Positions 32,758 through 42,088 are shown, counted from the stretch's first letter. The stretch: 64,000 bases of DNA from Billgrantia tianxiuensis (GCF_009834345.1 NZ_CP035042.1:2976001-3040000); one strand, 5' to 3'. Translations and numbers: made by a program. The notes: generated by a model not told the origin, from the sequence alone.

Positions 32758-34413
32758 ATGGACTGGGAAGACACGCCGCCCGAGGTCAAGGCTCGGATCA
32801 AGGGGGCGTGCGAGCCCTTCCGCCATGGCCTGGATACGGCGCGCGAGTCGATCTACCGCAACGTGTTCACCCGCATCTGGTTCCGCTATGACCAGGGCCA
32901 GCAGTTCCTGAGCAACTGGCACCACGTCTACGTGGGCCGGGTGTTCTATGACGTCCTGGTCGGCGAGCGCACCAACGTGGTGGTCAACCAGCCGCCCGGC
33001 TCTTCGAAGTCGGAAGCCTGGTGCATCTTCCTGCCGGCCTTCGCCAGCGTGAACTTCGACCGCGTGCGGATCCTGCAGCTCTCGTATTCGAAGGCCCTGG
33101 TCACCGAGCACGCCAACCGGGTCAAGGCCCTGCTGGGCAGCGCCGAGTTCCAGGAGCTGTGGCCGCGGGCGTTCGGACGGACCAACGCCGAGAACTTCAC
33201 TCTGCTGAACGAGCAGGGCAAGGTCAGCTTCCAGGCGTTCGCCCGATCACTGGCCGGCCAGGTCACTGGCGCCCGGGGTGGGTACATGGTGCCCGGCTAC
33301 TCCGGCCACATCATGCTGGACGACCCGCAGAAGCCGGTGGACATGCTCTCCAACGTGAAGCGGTCCAACTCCAACCAGATGCTGGTCAACACCGTGCGCT
33401 CTCGCCGGGCCCTGCCCACGACGCCGGTGATCATCGTTCAGCAGCGGCTGCACACCGAGGATGCCAGCGGTTTCGCCCTGAGCGGCAAGCTCGGCATGGA
33501 CTTCGATCACGTGAACATCCCGGCGCTGGTCGATGAGGAGTACATCGAGAGCCTGCCCGAGGACATCCGCGAACTGTGCTGGGCCGACGTGAAGGACTCG
33601 CCCAGCCGGGTAGTGAACGGCACGCGCTACTGGTCGTACTGGCCCGCCAAGGAGACCGTGGACGACCTCATCGCGCTGTGGGAGCGCGACCTGTACGTCT
33701 TCATGTCGCAGTACCAGCAGCAGCCCCACGAGCTGACGGGCGGCGTGTTCGAGACGTCATGGTTCCAGGAGTACACCACCCTGCCCCGGCTCAGCCATCG
33801 GGCGGTGTACGTCGACACCAACAGCGGCAAGGTCGGCGACTACCTCGACTACACCGTGTTCACCCTGGTCGGCGTGGGCAAGGACGACGGCAACCTCTAC
33901 GTCATCGACGTCGTGCGCGGCCGCTGGGACCCCGAGGAGCTGCTCGACAAGGCCCGCGAGCTGTGGGCCAAGTGGCGGCCGTTCGACCACCGGCAGCCGA
34001 TGCCGCTGCGCCATATGGGCATCGAGGACAAGCAGGCCGGCCAAGGCCTGATCACCACCCTCAAGAAGAAGCCCAAGCCCGGCGAGAAGCTGTTGCAGAT
34101 CCCGGTGGTGGAGATTCCTCGAGGTGCCGATCAGAACAAGCTGGTCCGGGCGCTGAACTGCGTCCCGCAGATCAAGAGCGGCCAGGTCTTCATCCCGGCC
34201 ACGCACGACGCCGAGGGCAACAAGATCAGCCGGGTCTGCTACCACGACGGCACGCCTGCTGCCGGTACCGACTGGGTGGTGACCGCCCTATCCGAGTTCG
34301 CCGACTTCTCGGCTGACGACAGCCACGACCACGACGACATCGTGGACACGATCATGGATGCCATCGACCGCGAGCTCATCCAGGGCGGCGCCGGCGGCTT
34401 CAACTGGGTATGA
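32758..34413 (+). CDS. terL: Terminase large subunit
   Basis: 551 aa packaging motor. The ATPase has a Walker-A-like NQPPGSSKSE (~78-88) and Walker B IMLDDPQ; the coupling motif region TTPVIIVQQRLHTEDASG follows. The C-terminal RNase H-like nuclease starts VYVDTNSGKVGDYLDYTVFTLVGV and ends with DDSHDHDDIVD metal ligands. Length is normal. Start immediately follows the TerS stop. Confidence 0.93.
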   Translation: MDWEDTPPEVKARIKGACEPFRHGLDTARESIYRNVFTRIWFRYDQGQQFLSNWHHVYVGRVFYDVLVGERTNVVVNQPPGSSKSEAWCIFLPAFASVNFDRVRILQLSYSKALVTEHANRVKALLGSAEFQELWPRAFGRTNAENFTLLNEQGKVSFQAFARSLAGQVTGARGGYMVPGYSGHIMLDDPQKPVDMLSNVKRSNSNQMLVNTVRSRRALPTTPVIIVQQRLHTEDASGFALSGKLGMDFDHVNIPALVDEEYIESLPEDIRELCWADVKDSPSRVVNGTRYWSYWPAKETVDDLIALWERDLYVFMSQYQQQPHELTGGVFETSWFQEYTTLPRLSHRAVYVDTNSGKVGDYLDYTVFTLVGVGKDDGNLYVIDVVRGRWDPEELLDKARELWAKWRPFDHRQPMPLRHMGIEDKQAGQGLITTLKKKPKPGEKLLQIPVVEIPRGADQNKLVRALNCVPQIKSGQVFIPATHDAEGNKISRVCYHDGTPAAGTDWVVTALSEFADFSADDSHDHDDIVDTIMDAIDRELIQGGAGGFNWV

Positions 34414-36011
34414 CGATGAGCGAAGACACCAAAATGCGCCTTCGCTTCACGGCGGACGGCTCCGTACTCATGCGCGACGGACTGCGCAACGTGGTTAGCG
34501 GCATGGGTACCGACCGCGACATGCGCTCGTTCTCGAAGTTCGCCTATGGCATCTACCAGGACTTCGCCGAGCTCGAGGCGGCGTACAGCGAGAACTGGAT
34601 TGCCCGCCAGGTGATCGACGTACCAGTGGATGACGCCACCCGCGAGTGGCGCTCGTTCAGTTGCAAGGAGGCGCAGGAGATCCAGCGCGAGGAAAAGCGC
34701 CTCAACCTGCAGGGCGTGACGCAGGAGGCCTTCAAGTGGGCCGGGCTGTATGGCGGCGCCGGCGTGCTGATGATCACCGACCAGCCCCTCGATGCACCGC
34801 TGGACGTCACCAAGATCAAGAAAGGCTCGCTCAAGCGCTTGATGGTGCTCGACCGCATGCTGCTCGCCGGTCAACGCTACAACGTCACCGACCCCCTCAG
34901 CCCGAACTACATGCTGCCCGAGGTCTACCGTGTCGCCGGCGGCGTGCAGGAGATCCACCACTCACATTTCGTGCGTGCCCCGGGCGCCAAGCTGCCCCTT
35001 CGCATTCGCATGATCAACGGCGGCTGGGATGACAGCCAGCTGCGCCGCTGCATGGAAGACATCAAGGATGCAGTCGCGGCCAAAGGCGGCATTGCCTCGC
35101 TCATCCAGGAAGCCAACGTCGATATCATCCAGAAGGAAGGCCTGGCCGAAGCGCTGGGCTCCGGCGACATGGATGGACAGGTGGCAGAGCGCTACCGCCT
35201 GTTCGGCATGATGAAGAGCCTGTTCCGCCTGGGGCTGCTCGACAGCAGCGAGGAATACCATCGCCACCCGGCCAGCTTCGGCGGGCTGGGTGAGGTGCTG
35301 CGCTCGCTCATGGAGTGGGTCTCCGGTGCCGCCGAGATCCCGATGACGCGCCTGTTCGGCGTTCAGTCAAAGGGCATCGGCGATTCTGGCGAGGGTGACA
35401 GCCGCAACTACTACTCAGCGATCGGCGGCCGGCAAGAGGCCGACTACCGACCCTTCCTCGAGCGCATCGACGAAGTGCTGATCCGCTCTGCTCTGGGCAA
35501 CATGCCCGATGATTGCGAGTTCGAGTTCAACCCACTCAGCCAACCCAGTGACACCGAGCTGGCACAGCAGGAGCTGGGCTTCGCCAATGCCGACGACGTG
35601 CGCCTGCAGCAGGGCGTGGTTCGCCGCTCGCAGATCATGCGCAAGCTGCAGAGCCAGGGCGTCTATGCCATCAGCGATGAAGAGATCGAGGCGCAGGCCG
35701 CCCTTGAGCGCGAGCCCATCGGGGCCAATGAGCCTGACCTCGATCTTGACTTCGATCTACCCGACGCTGCCGGTGCAGCTGCAAGCGCCGACCCGGACGA
35801 GTCACTCAACGGCGCCCAAGTCACGGCCATGCTGGAGATCGTCGCCCGGGTTCGTGAGGGCCAGATCACGCGCGGCACTGCCGCCAAGCTGATCGCCGCG
35901 TCCTTCCCGCTCTCTATCGATCAGGCCGAGGACATTGTGTCCGAGGTGAGGGAAGGCGTAGCGCTGCCGGAGGAAGGCAATGTCACTGGAAGCCCTGACG
36001 GCAGCGAATGA
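34410..36011 (+). CDS. Portal protein (DUF1073)
   Basis: 533 aa. DUF1073-type portal: FAYGIYQDFAELEAAYSENWIARQVIDVPVDDATREWRSF, GLYGGAGVLMI, and MEWVSGAAEIPMTRLFGVQSKGIGDSGEGDSRNYY. It forms the 12-fold vertex channel for packaging. The C-terminal ~90 residues are acidic and probably disordered. It overlaps the next gene by 32 bases. Confidence 0.92.
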   Translation: MTMSEDTKMRLRFTADGSVLMRDGLRNVVSGMGTDRDMRSFSKFAYGIYQDFAELEAAYSENWIARQVIDVPVDDATREWRSFSCKEAQEIQREEKRLNLQGVTQEAFKWAGLYGGAGVLMITDQPLDAPLDVTKIKKGSLKRLMVLDRMLLAGQRYNVTDPLSPNYMLPEVYRVAGGVQEIHHSHFVRAPGAKLPLRIRMINGGWDDSQLRRCMEDIKDAVAAKGGIASLIQEANVDIIQKEGLAEALGSGDMDGQVAERYRLFGMMKSLFRLGLLDSSEEYHRHPASFGGLGEVLRSLMEWVSGAAEIPMTRLFGVQSKGIGDSGEGDSRNYYSAIGGRQEADYRPFLERIDEVLIRSALGNMPDDCEFEFNPLSQPSDTELAQQELGFANADDVRLQQGVVRRSQIMRKLQSQGVYAISDEEIEAQAALEREPIGANEPDLDLDFDLPDAAGAAASADPDESLNGAQVTAMLEIVARVREGQITRGTAAKLIAASFPLSIDQAEDIVSEVREGVALPEEGNVTGSPDGSE

Positions 36012-36846
36012 GGAAGCCGCCAGTCGCCGCCGACGGCCGGCGCAGCCCATCCCCCACCCTGACGACGTCGAGCGCCGGTACCGGGCCCAGCTGCGGGCGC
36101 TGGTCCGGCGCATCACCCGACAGGTGCAGGAGAGCGTGCTGCCGATCCTGAAGGGCTCGGACTACACACAGGATGCCATTCTCACCCGCGACCAGTGGAG
36201 CGAGCGTGTCGCCTCCGAGCTTGACCGCCTGGCCGAGGAATACACCAGCGCCTCCTTCGCCGCACAGGTTCGCCGCCTGGCCACCGCCGTGGTCATGCAG
36301 GCCAACGACGAGACGACCGGCGCCTTCATCCAGTCGGTGAGGCGCGCCATCGGTGTGGACTACCGGGCCGTGCTCAGTGAGCGCGGCATGGCCGAGTATC
36401 TCAACGCCGCGATTGCCCAAAACGTCGGCTTGATCAAGTCGGTGCCCGAGGAGCTGTTGAAGGGCCTGCGCACCGTCGTGCTCCAGGGCGCGATGGACGG
36501 CGAATCGATCACCAGCATCATGCGTCAGATCCAGCAGCAGACCGGTGTGGCCGACCGCCGGGCCCGGTTCATCGCCCGCGACCAATTGGCCAAGATCAGC
36601 GGCCAGGTGACGGAGCGCCGGCAGAAGCAGGCCGGCATACAGTATTGGCGCTGGGTCACGTCGAAGGATGAGCGCGTGGGCACAGACCACCGCCTCGCCG
36701 CCCGGCGAGACATCGGCTTTGGCCCAGGCGTCTATCCGGTGGGCTACGAACCGCCCGAGGGCCAGCCCGGCAACGCCAAGCGGCCGAACTGCCGCTGTAC
36801 CCGATCCCCTGTCTTTGAATTCGAGCTGCCCGAGAGGAAGCGATGA
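35980..36846 (+). CDS. Head morphogenesis protein (SPP1 gp7 / Mu gpF-like)
   Basis: 288 aa. The minor-head motif lies in the C-terminal half: ARFIARDQLAKISGQVTERRQKQAGIQYWRWVTSKDERVGTDH, then QPGNAKRPNCRCTRSPV. Such proteins bind the portal and help capsid assembly or early ejection. The start at 35980 lies within the portal end. The expected HGxxF/W block after DERV reads LAARRDIGFGPG, a small local variation. Confidence 0.88.
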   Translation: MSLEALTAANEEAASRRRRPAQPIPHPDDVERRYRAQLRALVRRITRQVQESVLPILKGSDYTQDAILTRDQWSERVASELDRLAEEYTSASFAAQVRRLATAVVMQANDETTGAFIQSVRRAIGVDYRAVLSERGMAEYLNAAIAQNVGLIKSVPEELLKGLRTVVLQGAMDGESITSIMRQIQQQTGVADRRARFIARDQLAKISGQVTERRQKQAGIQYWRWVTSKDERVGTDHRLAARRDIGFGPGVYPVGYEPPEGQPGNAKRPNCRCTRSPVFEFELPERKR

Positions 36847-38030
36847 CCAAGATCCTGCTGAAGGACCGGGCCGGCATTCCCCTGGCGCCGGGGTCCGCCC
36901 GTGTCGTGACGGACGAGGGCTATCTGCGCGTACCCGGCCGTGTCGCGCGCGCCGGCAACGTCCAGCAGTACCTGGCCAGCGAGCTCGAGCTGACCGACCG
37001 CGGCCCGAACGAGATCGTCAACGTCTACCGGCCGCCTGAAAGCGTGTTCGCACCAGACTCGCTTTCCACCTACGACAATTCCGACATCACGGTCCAGCAC
37101 CCTGACGACCTGGTCACGGCTGTGACGTGGCAGGGAGTGTCGGTTGGCCATGCCATCTCCGCCGGCCGCCAGGAAGGCGATTGGGTGGTGGTGGATCTTC
37201 TGATCAAGGACCAGGAGGCGATTAAGGCCATCGACGCGGGCACCGTCGAGCTCTCCGCCGGCTACCTCGCCGAGTACGTGCACCAACCCGGCGTCACGCC
37301 CGACGGGACGCCCTACGAGTTCATCCAACGCGGCATCGCCGTGAACCATATCGCCCTGTGCGATCACGCCCGAGCGGGCCGAGAGGCTCGTCTGTTCGAC
37401 CACAAGCCAGCCCAGGAGGCTGTCATGACTCACAAGGTAACTCTGGACAATGGCGTCAAGGTGGAGGTTGCCGACGAGCAAACCCAGACCCTGATCCAGT
37501 CCACGCTGGACGGCCTCCGCAAGCAGGTCGCCGACTCACAGAAAGCCGTTCAGGACGCCGAGGAGGCGAAGCAGAAGGCCGAGGCCAAGGCCGATGCTGC
37601 CGACGAAGAGAACGAGGAGCTGAAGAAGAAGGCGTCTGACGATGCCATCTCAGCCCGCGTGACTGAAGTTATCTCCGCCATGGACTCCGCCCGCAAGGTC
37701 GCTGGTGATGAGTTCACCTGCGACTCCGTGGTCCCGGTTGTGATTTACCGCTCCGCCCTCGACTCGGCTAAAGCCCCCTGCAAGCGCTATGAGAGTTGGG
37801 ACAAGGCACCCGAGGCTTACGTGGTCGCTGCAATCGACATGGCCGTCGAGAAGAAGGAAGCCGAGGACGAGGAGGAAGAGGAGCACGAGAAGCGCACCTC
37901 CGATTCCCACCGCCGCTTCGCCGACGACATGGCCAAGAGCAAGACCAAGACCGGGGATGCTCAGGCGACCCGTGATGCCAACTACCAGGCGTTTCTCGAC
38001 AAGCGCTACGGCAAGAAGGAGACCGCGTAA
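36843..38030 (+). CDS. DUF2213 prohead protease-scaffold protein
   Basis: 395 aa. The N-terminal ~190 residues are DUF2213 (EGYLRVPGRVARAGNVQQY, HPDDLVTAVTWQGVSVGHA, GTVELSAGYLAEY, VNHIALCDHARAG), a probable prohead maturation protease. The C-terminal ~200 residues are a highly charged coiled coil (AVQDAEEAKQKAEAKADAADEENEELKKKA), the expected scaffold. An internal start at 37425 could give the scaffold alone, as lambda C/Nu3. Confidence 0.88.
   Translation: MTKILLKDRAGIPLAPGSARVVTDEGYLRVPGRVARAGNVQQYLASELELTDRGPNEIVNVYRPPESVFAPDSLSTYDNSDITVQHPDDLVTAVTWQGVSVGHAISAGRQEGDWVVVDLLIKDQEAIKAIDAGTVELSAGYLAEYVHQPGVTPDGTPYEFIQRGIAVNHIALCDHARAGREARLFDHKPAQEAVMTHKVTLDNGVKVEVADEQTQTLIQSTLDGLRKQVADSQKAVQDAEEAKQKAEAKADAADEENEELKKKASDDAISARVTEVISAMDSARKVAGDEFTCDSVVPVVIYRSALDSAKAPCKRYESWDKAPEAYVVAAIDMAVEKKEAEDEEEEEHEKRTSDSHRRFADDMAKSKTKTGDAQATRDANYQAFLDKRYGKKETA
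37425..38030 (+). CDS. Nested scaffolding protein from an internal start
   Basis: 201 aa in frame with the DUF2213 gene. ATG 37425 is preceded by AGGAGG with a 5-base spacer, an unusually strong site in mid-gene, right where the protease domain ends and the coiled coil begins (MTHKVTLDNGVKVEV). In lambda, scaffold Nu3 is made the same way within gene C. Direct evidence is only the site and its position. Confidence 0.65.
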   Translation: MTHKVTLDNGVKVEVADEQTQTLIQSTLDGLRKQVADSQKAVQDAEEAKQKAEAKADAADEENEELKKKASDDAISARVTEVISAMDSARKVAGDEFTCDSVVPVVIYRSALDSAKAPCKRYESWDKAPEAYVVAAIDMAVEKKEAEDEEEEEHEKRTSDSHRRFADDMAKSKTKTGDAQATRDANYQAFLDKRYGKKETA

Positions 38031-38548
38031 TGGCGATCGCACAGTCTGACTTCAACACCTTCCGGGGCCGCGGTTATGACGGCCAGGTCTCCACCATCGA
38101 CGTCAGCGATGTCGTGTCGCGCACCGTCGAGGATGGCCTGCTCCAGTTCGGCCGTGCCGCCGTACGCGGCACTGGCACACGTTCCTGTGCCCCGGTAACC
38201 GGCGCGTCCACCGCTGGCGATGTGATCGGCTTTGCCGTGCGCTCCCTGGCCGAGTTCAGCAACACGCCCCCGGCCAACCCGGACAACTACGAGACCGGCT
38301 ATCAGGAAGGCCATGTCGCTTCCGTCATCCGCGACGGTCGCATGTACGCCACCTGTCTGGGCGGCGCTTCCGCTGGCGACACCGTGCACGTGGTGATCAA
38401 CACCGCGGGCGGCGAAGAGCTGGGCCAGCTGCGCGGGGCGGCCGACAGCACCAACACCATCGAACTCAACCAGGTCCGCTGGATCGACGACGTCGTTGAC
38501 GGCGAAATCGGCGAGATCCAGATCGACGGCATCCTGACCACCGCTTAA
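38030..38548 (+). CDS. Capsid structural cement/decoration protein
   Basis: 172 aa, beta-rich. Family features of cement proteins located just before DUF2184 capsids: SRTVEDGLLQFGRAAVRGTG, AGDVIGFAVRS, EGHVASVIRDGRMYATC, GASAGDTVHVVI. It should stabilise the expanded capsid. Start TAATG overlaps the upstream stop. Confidence 0.82.
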   Translation: MAIAQSDFNTFRGRGYDGQVSTIDVSDVVSRTVEDGLLQFGRAAVRGTGTRSCAPVTGASTAGDVIGFAVRSLAEFSNTPPANPDNYETGYQEGHVASVIRDGRMYATCLGGASAGDTVHVVINTAGGEELGQLRGAADSTNTIELNQVRWIDDVVDGEIGEIQIDGILTTA

Positions 38549-38559
38549 GGAGCGATAGC

Positions 38560-39492
38560 ATGAAAGCGACATTCGATACGAACCCGGCCGCTGCGCTGTC
38601 GTTCCTGCAGCAGCAGGCCGCGCACATCGAGGCCGAGGTCTACCGCCTGGAGTACCCGCAGTTCAAGTACACCGACCTGGTGCCCCTGGACAGCTCGGCT
38701 CCCGACTGGACCAAGGTGGTGATGTTCCGTGCGCTCGACGCACGCGGCCAACTCAAGGTCTTCGGCCCGAACTCCACCGACATCCCGACAGTGGACATCG
38801 CGGCCTCGCAAGGCTTCCACGAGGTGAAGACCGCGGCGCTTGGCTACACCTACTCCATCGAGGAGTTGGGTTTCGCCATGCTGAACAACGTCAACCTCGA
38901 CGGCGAGAAAGCCCAGGCTACCCGCGACGTGGTCGAGCAGGACCTGAACCGCATCTACCTGCTAGGCCGCGAGGGCATCGGCGAGGGCCTGTATACCTCC
39001 GGTGGCGTGCCGACCGATAGCGCAGCCGGGACGCTGGCCTCGCTGGTGGCTGACATTCCCACTAACGGCGCCCAGCCGATCCTCGACTTCTTCGGCGGCG
39101 AGTACAATAAGGTGTATCTGACCAACACCAACACGGTGCATCGTCCGAACACCTTTGCCCTGCCTCCGGAGCAGTACCAGCTGCTGATGCGCACCCTGTT
39201 GTCCACCGACAACGCCTCCAATGTCACCCTGCTGGAGTTCCTCAAGAAGAACTTCCCGGACATGACCTTCGTGGACGACATCCTGCTCAAGGGTGCGGGC
39301 GCCGGTGGCGTTGATCGGATGGTGACCTACAAGCGCGACCTGCGCGTCGTGAAAGGCCACGACGTCATGCCGATCCGCTTCCTCGCGCCGGCGACCGCCG
39401 ATAACGTGAATTTCAAGGTTCCGGCTCTCGTGCGCACCGGTGGTACCGAATGGCGCATCCCGAAGGCCGGCCAATACGCAGACGGGGTGTAA
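38560..39492 (+). CDS. Major capsid protein (DUF2184)
   Basis: 310 aa. DUF2184 HK97-fold capsid: FLQQQAAHIEAEVYRLEYPQFKYTDLVPL, KVVMFRALDARGQLKVFGPNSTDIPTVDI, YTYSIEELGFAMLNNVNLDGEKAQATRDVVEQDLNRIYLLG, and a C-terminal APATADNVNFKVPALVRTGG. GGAG lies before ATG 38560. One copy, no fused domain. Confidence 0.92.
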   Translation: MKATFDTNPAAALSFLQQQAAHIEAEVYRLEYPQFKYTDLVPLDSSAPDWTKVVMFRALDARGQLKVFGPNSTDIPTVDIAASQGFHEVKTAALGYTYSIEELGFAMLNNVNLDGEKAQATRDVVEQDLNRIYLLGREGIGEGLYTSGGVPTDSAAGTLASLVADIPTNGAQPILDFFGGEYNKVYLTNTNTVHRPNTFALPPEQYQLLMRTLLSTDNASNVTLLEFLKKNFPDMTFVDDILLKGAGAGGVDRMVTYKRDLRVVKGHDVMPIRFLAPATADNVNFKVPALVRTGGTEWRIPKAGQYADGV

Positions 39493-39494
39493 CC

Positions 39495-39896
39495 ATGGGC
39501 AAGCTCACAAATCAGCACTCCTCTCGTGTCGGCGTCTACGATGACGCCGACTCTCCCAAGGAGAAGCACAAGCTGGTACACATCGAGCCAGGGCGCAGCG
39601 CGGAGGTGAAGCGCGACTTCTCGAAGCATCCGATGGTCAAGGCTGGCTGGCTGAAGTTCGAGGGCGGCAAGGCCAAGGCCGAGCCCAAGGCGCCGGAAGG
39701 TGGTTCGGGTGATGATCCGATCACCGTCGAGGATGTCACCGGCGAGGATGGTGTCTTCACTGTCCAGGCCAGTGACGGCGTGACCTTCCAGCCCGCCAAG
39801 AACCAGGTGCGTGAGGACGGCACCCTGACCGGTGGCGGCATGAAGGCCTACGAGGAAGCCAAGGCCAAGGCCGAGGCGGAAGGCGGCGAGGAATAA
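39495..39896 (+). CDS. Head-associated protein of unknown function
   Basis: 133 aa. The start MGKLTNQHSSRVGVYDDADSPKEKHKLVHIEPGRSAEVKRDFSKHPMVKAGWLKFEG resembles small beta proteins found next to capsid genes. The rest is low complexity, rich in Lys, Ala, Glu and Gly. Possibly a second decoration or head fiber component. Confidence 0.65.
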   Translation: MGKLTNQHSSRVGVYDDADSPKEKHKLVHIEPGRSAEVKRDFSKHPMVKAGWLKFEGGKAKAEPKAPEGGSGDDPITVEDVTGEDGVFTVQASDGVTFQPAKNQVREDGTLTGGGMKAYEEAKAKAEAEGGEE

Positions 39897-39912
39897 CCAA
39901 GGGGCGGCAGCC

Positions 39913-40053
39913 ATGGCAAAGCAGCTCACCATGAAGATCTCAGTGAGGCGAAAGGCGGCGCTGATGCTGCTGCCCCTGTGGTTGATCCAGACGAGACTGG
40001 GCCGGCGCCCTTGGGTGCCGCGCTGGGCGATCAAGATTGAAGGACCGTTCTGA
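39913..40053 (+). CDS. Small basic membrane-like protein
   Basis: 46 aa. ATG 39913 to TGA 40051-40053, whose A begins the next ATG (TGATG). A basic amphipathic protein with a hydrophobic core (RRKAALMLLPLWLIQTRLGRRP). Small genes of this type recur at this place in related phages' head-tail operons; function unknown. Tight coupling to the downstream gene supports it being real. Confidence 0.55.
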   Translation: MAKQLTMKISVRRKAALMLLPLWLIQTRLGRRPWVPRWAIKIEGPF

Positions 40054-40469
40054 TGGACATCACTCCCGACATCGTGAGCGCCTTCCGCGCCTACTACCCC
40101 GGCTTTGCCGACGCCGACGACTGGCCTGACGCCACGGTCACCCGCTACCTGGAAGAGGCCGACGACGAGACCGGCAAGCGCTGGGGCGAATACGGCGCGC
40201 GCGGCATCAAGAAGCGCGGCATGTTCGCCTTTGCTGCCCACCGCCTGGTGCTGGCCAAGGCGGCAGACATTGCCGTCGCCAACGGCGGCACGCCGGCGGC
40301 GCCTGCCCGGCTGGCCTCGAAGTCCATCGGCGGCGAGTCGGCATCCTTCGCGGTGCCGACACCTTCTGCGGCTGAGCAGGAGCGCTACGGGGACCTGCTC
40401 ACCACAATCTACGGCCTGGAGTTCATCCGCCTGCGGCAGCGGGCGGCCATGGGCGGGGTTATGGTGTAG
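40053..40469 (+). CDS. Head-tail connector protein (DUF4054)
   Basis: 138 aa. DUF4054 pattern: FRAYYPGFADADDWPDATVTRYLEEADDETGKRWGEYG, MFAFAAHRLVLAKA and the end ERYGDLLTTIYGLEFIRLRQRA. A helical adaptor under the portal. Start shares a base with the preceding stop. Confidence 0.82.
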   Translation: MDITPDIVSAFRAYYPGFADADDWPDATVTRYLEEADDETGKRWGEYGARGIKKRGMFAFAAHRLVLAKAADIAVANGGTPAAPARLASKSIGGESASFAVPTPSAAEQERYGDLLTTIYGLEFIRLRQRAAMGGVMV

Positions 40470-40471
40470 CC

Positions 40472-41071
40472 ATGATCAAGTCTCGCATCCGTGGCGGCCA
40501 GGGTGTCTCCCGCCGGCTGCGCGAGATCCAGCAGCGCCTGACCGACCAGAAACGGGTCTATGTCGGCCTGCCCGAGGGTTCGGGCAACAGCGAGGATGGC
40601 ACTCCCCTGGTGGTGATCGGGGCCATCAACGAGTTCGGCGGCACCATCAACCACCCGGGCGGCACCAAGTACGGCTACCGCAATCGGCAGGAAGCCGAAG
40701 ACGGCAAGGTGCGCTTCCTCAAGGATGGCCAGGGCTTCATGGTGCTGGGCGAGACTGGGCCCCACAAGATCACCATCCCTGAGCGCTCATTCCTGCGCGT
40801 GCCGCTGCGGGCCAACCAGAAGGAGTTCGCCAAGGCCTTCCGGCAGATCATGCCCAAGGTGGCCCGAGGCGAGCTGACCATTGAGCAGGCACTGGACCAG
40901 ATCGGCGCCAAGGCGGCATCGGTGAGCCAGGAAGCCATCTCGGCAGGGATTGGCCCGCCGAACGCAGATTCGACAGTGCGTCAGAAAGGCTCGAGCAAGC
41001 CGCTCATCCGCGATGGGCATCTTCGCCAGGCCATCACCTGGGTCATCAAGAACCCGAAGGAGCTGTCATGA
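40472..41071 (+). CDS. Head closure or tail completion protein (HK97 gp10-like)
   Basis: 199 aa. KRVYVGLPEGSGNSEDGTPLVVIGAINEFGGTINHPGG and IPERSFLRVPLRANQKEF, then a C-terminal PLIRDGHLRQAITWVIK, are typical of neck proteins in this family. Role: joining the head to the tail terminator. The end overlaps the next gene by four bases. Confidence 0.75.
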   Translation: MIKSRIRGGQGVSRRLREIQQRLTDQKRVYVGLPEGSGNSEDGTPLVVIGAINEFGGTINHPGGTKYGYRNRQEAEDGKVRFLKDGQGFMVLGETGPHKITIPERSFLRVPLRANQKEFAKAFRQIMPKVARGELTIEQALDQIGAKAASVSQEAISAGIGPPNADSTVRQKGSSKPLIRDGHLRQAITWVIKNPKELS

Positions 41072-41472
41072 GCCTCGACATGTACGGCTTCGTCGATCCG
41101 ATGTTCGCGTCCCGCCCCGAGGGCGGCGTGACCCTGCTCGGCTCCGAGTCGGACGGCTACTACGACGATGACGGCATCTGGGTGCCGCCCACCCAGCAGC
41201 CGCCCCGCACCTTGTCGAACGTCAGCATCCAGCCAGCCAGCAAGAAGACGGTCGAGATGATGATCGGCATCGGCGGCACGGCCAATCCGCGCGACCTACG
41301 TGAGCTCTGGATCAACGACGGCACCATGCTCTACCCCGAAGACGACGGGCGAGCAGCCGACCGGCTGGAGTTCTCGGACGGGCTTGCCGTGCGTACCTGG
41401 AAGGTGGTGCAGGCAGACAACCGGCCGTGGCACACTTACTGCCACGCCATCGTCGAGCGGGTGAGGACATGA
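41068..41472 (+). CDS. Neck/tail protein of unknown exact role
   Basis: 134 aa. Beta-rich (MYGFVDPMFASRPEGG, KKTVEMMIGIGGTANPRDLRELWINDGT, DRLEFSDGLAVRTWKVVQADNRPWHTYCHAIVERV). It stands in the fixed order between the gp10-like and neck terminator genes, where a head-closure protein is expected. Confidence 0.7.
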   Translation: MSLDMYGFVDPMFASRPEGGVTLLGSESDGYYDDDGIWVPPTQQPPRTLSNVSIQPASKKTVEMMIGIGGTANPRDLRELWINDGTMLYPEDDGRAADRLEFSDGLAVRTWKVVQADNRPWHTYCHAIVERVRT

Positions 41473-42011
41473 TCGAGAGCATCGATGAGCTGAACGGTGT
41501 CTTCGCCAAGCTCGTGCGGGATGCGTCAGGCGTGCCGCTGGCCATCCTGGCCAACCAGGGCGGCGACCGTCCCTCTGGACTCTACGCCACCTACAACCCG
41601 ATGCCGGTTCGCGCCTACGGCCACCCTCGTCGCCTGCGCAACGAAGTCCCTGCGGTGGAGCCGGTGCCGGACTTCGAGTGGACCGACTTCGAAGAGGTCA
41701 CGATCTCGAACCTCGAGCTGCTGCTCAGTCTGAATTTCTTCAACGACGGATCGAAGAACGCGGCGACGCGCATGCTCGACTGCTACTTCCGGCAGCCCAT
41801 CGGCGAGTATCTCTACCACAACGGCATCTCGTGCCGGGAGATCGGGCCGGTGCGCAACCTGACGGGGCTGGAGTCGGCCGAGATCCAGAGCCGCCATCAG
41901 GTGGACGTGCACATGTTCGTCGAGATCAGCATCACCGACACCGTGCTGAGAGCCGCCGGCTTCAACGTCCAGATCGAAGACGAGAACGGCAACGTGCTCT
42001 CGCCCCCGTAA
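41469..42011 (+). CDS. Neck/tail terminator protein (LIC_12616-like)
   Basis: 180 aa. The start at 41469 overlaps the upstream stop (ATGA). It contains SGLYATYNPMPVRAYGHPRRLRNE and RHQVDVHMFVEISITDTVLRAAGFNVQ, resembling neck terminator proteins of the LIC_12616 type preceding DUF3383 sheaths. It caps the tail tube so the head can dock. A terminator follows. Confidence 0.75.
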   Translation: MIESIDELNGVFAKLVRDASGVPLAILANQGGDRPSGLYATYNPMPVRAYGHPRRLRNEVPAVEPVPDFEWTDFEEVTISNLELLLSLNFFNDGSKNAATRMLDCYFRQPIGEYLYHNGISCREIGPVRNLTGLESAEIQSRHQVDVHMFVEISITDTVLRAAGFNVQIEDENGNVLSPP

Positions 42012-42034
42012 CCCACGCCCTACCCCAACCACGA

Positions 42035-42064
42035 AGCCCAGCCACCGCGCTGGGCTTTTCTTTG
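42035..42064 (+). terminator. Intrinsic terminator between neck and tail sheath genes
   Basis: AAGCCCAGC (42035-42043), a six-base loop and GCTGGGCTT (42050-42058), then TTCTTT. It separates head and tail gene blocks and could lower tail gene expression or be bypassed by late antitermination. Confidence 0.85.
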
Positions 42065-42088
42065 CCTGTCGAACCCAGGAGCTGAACC

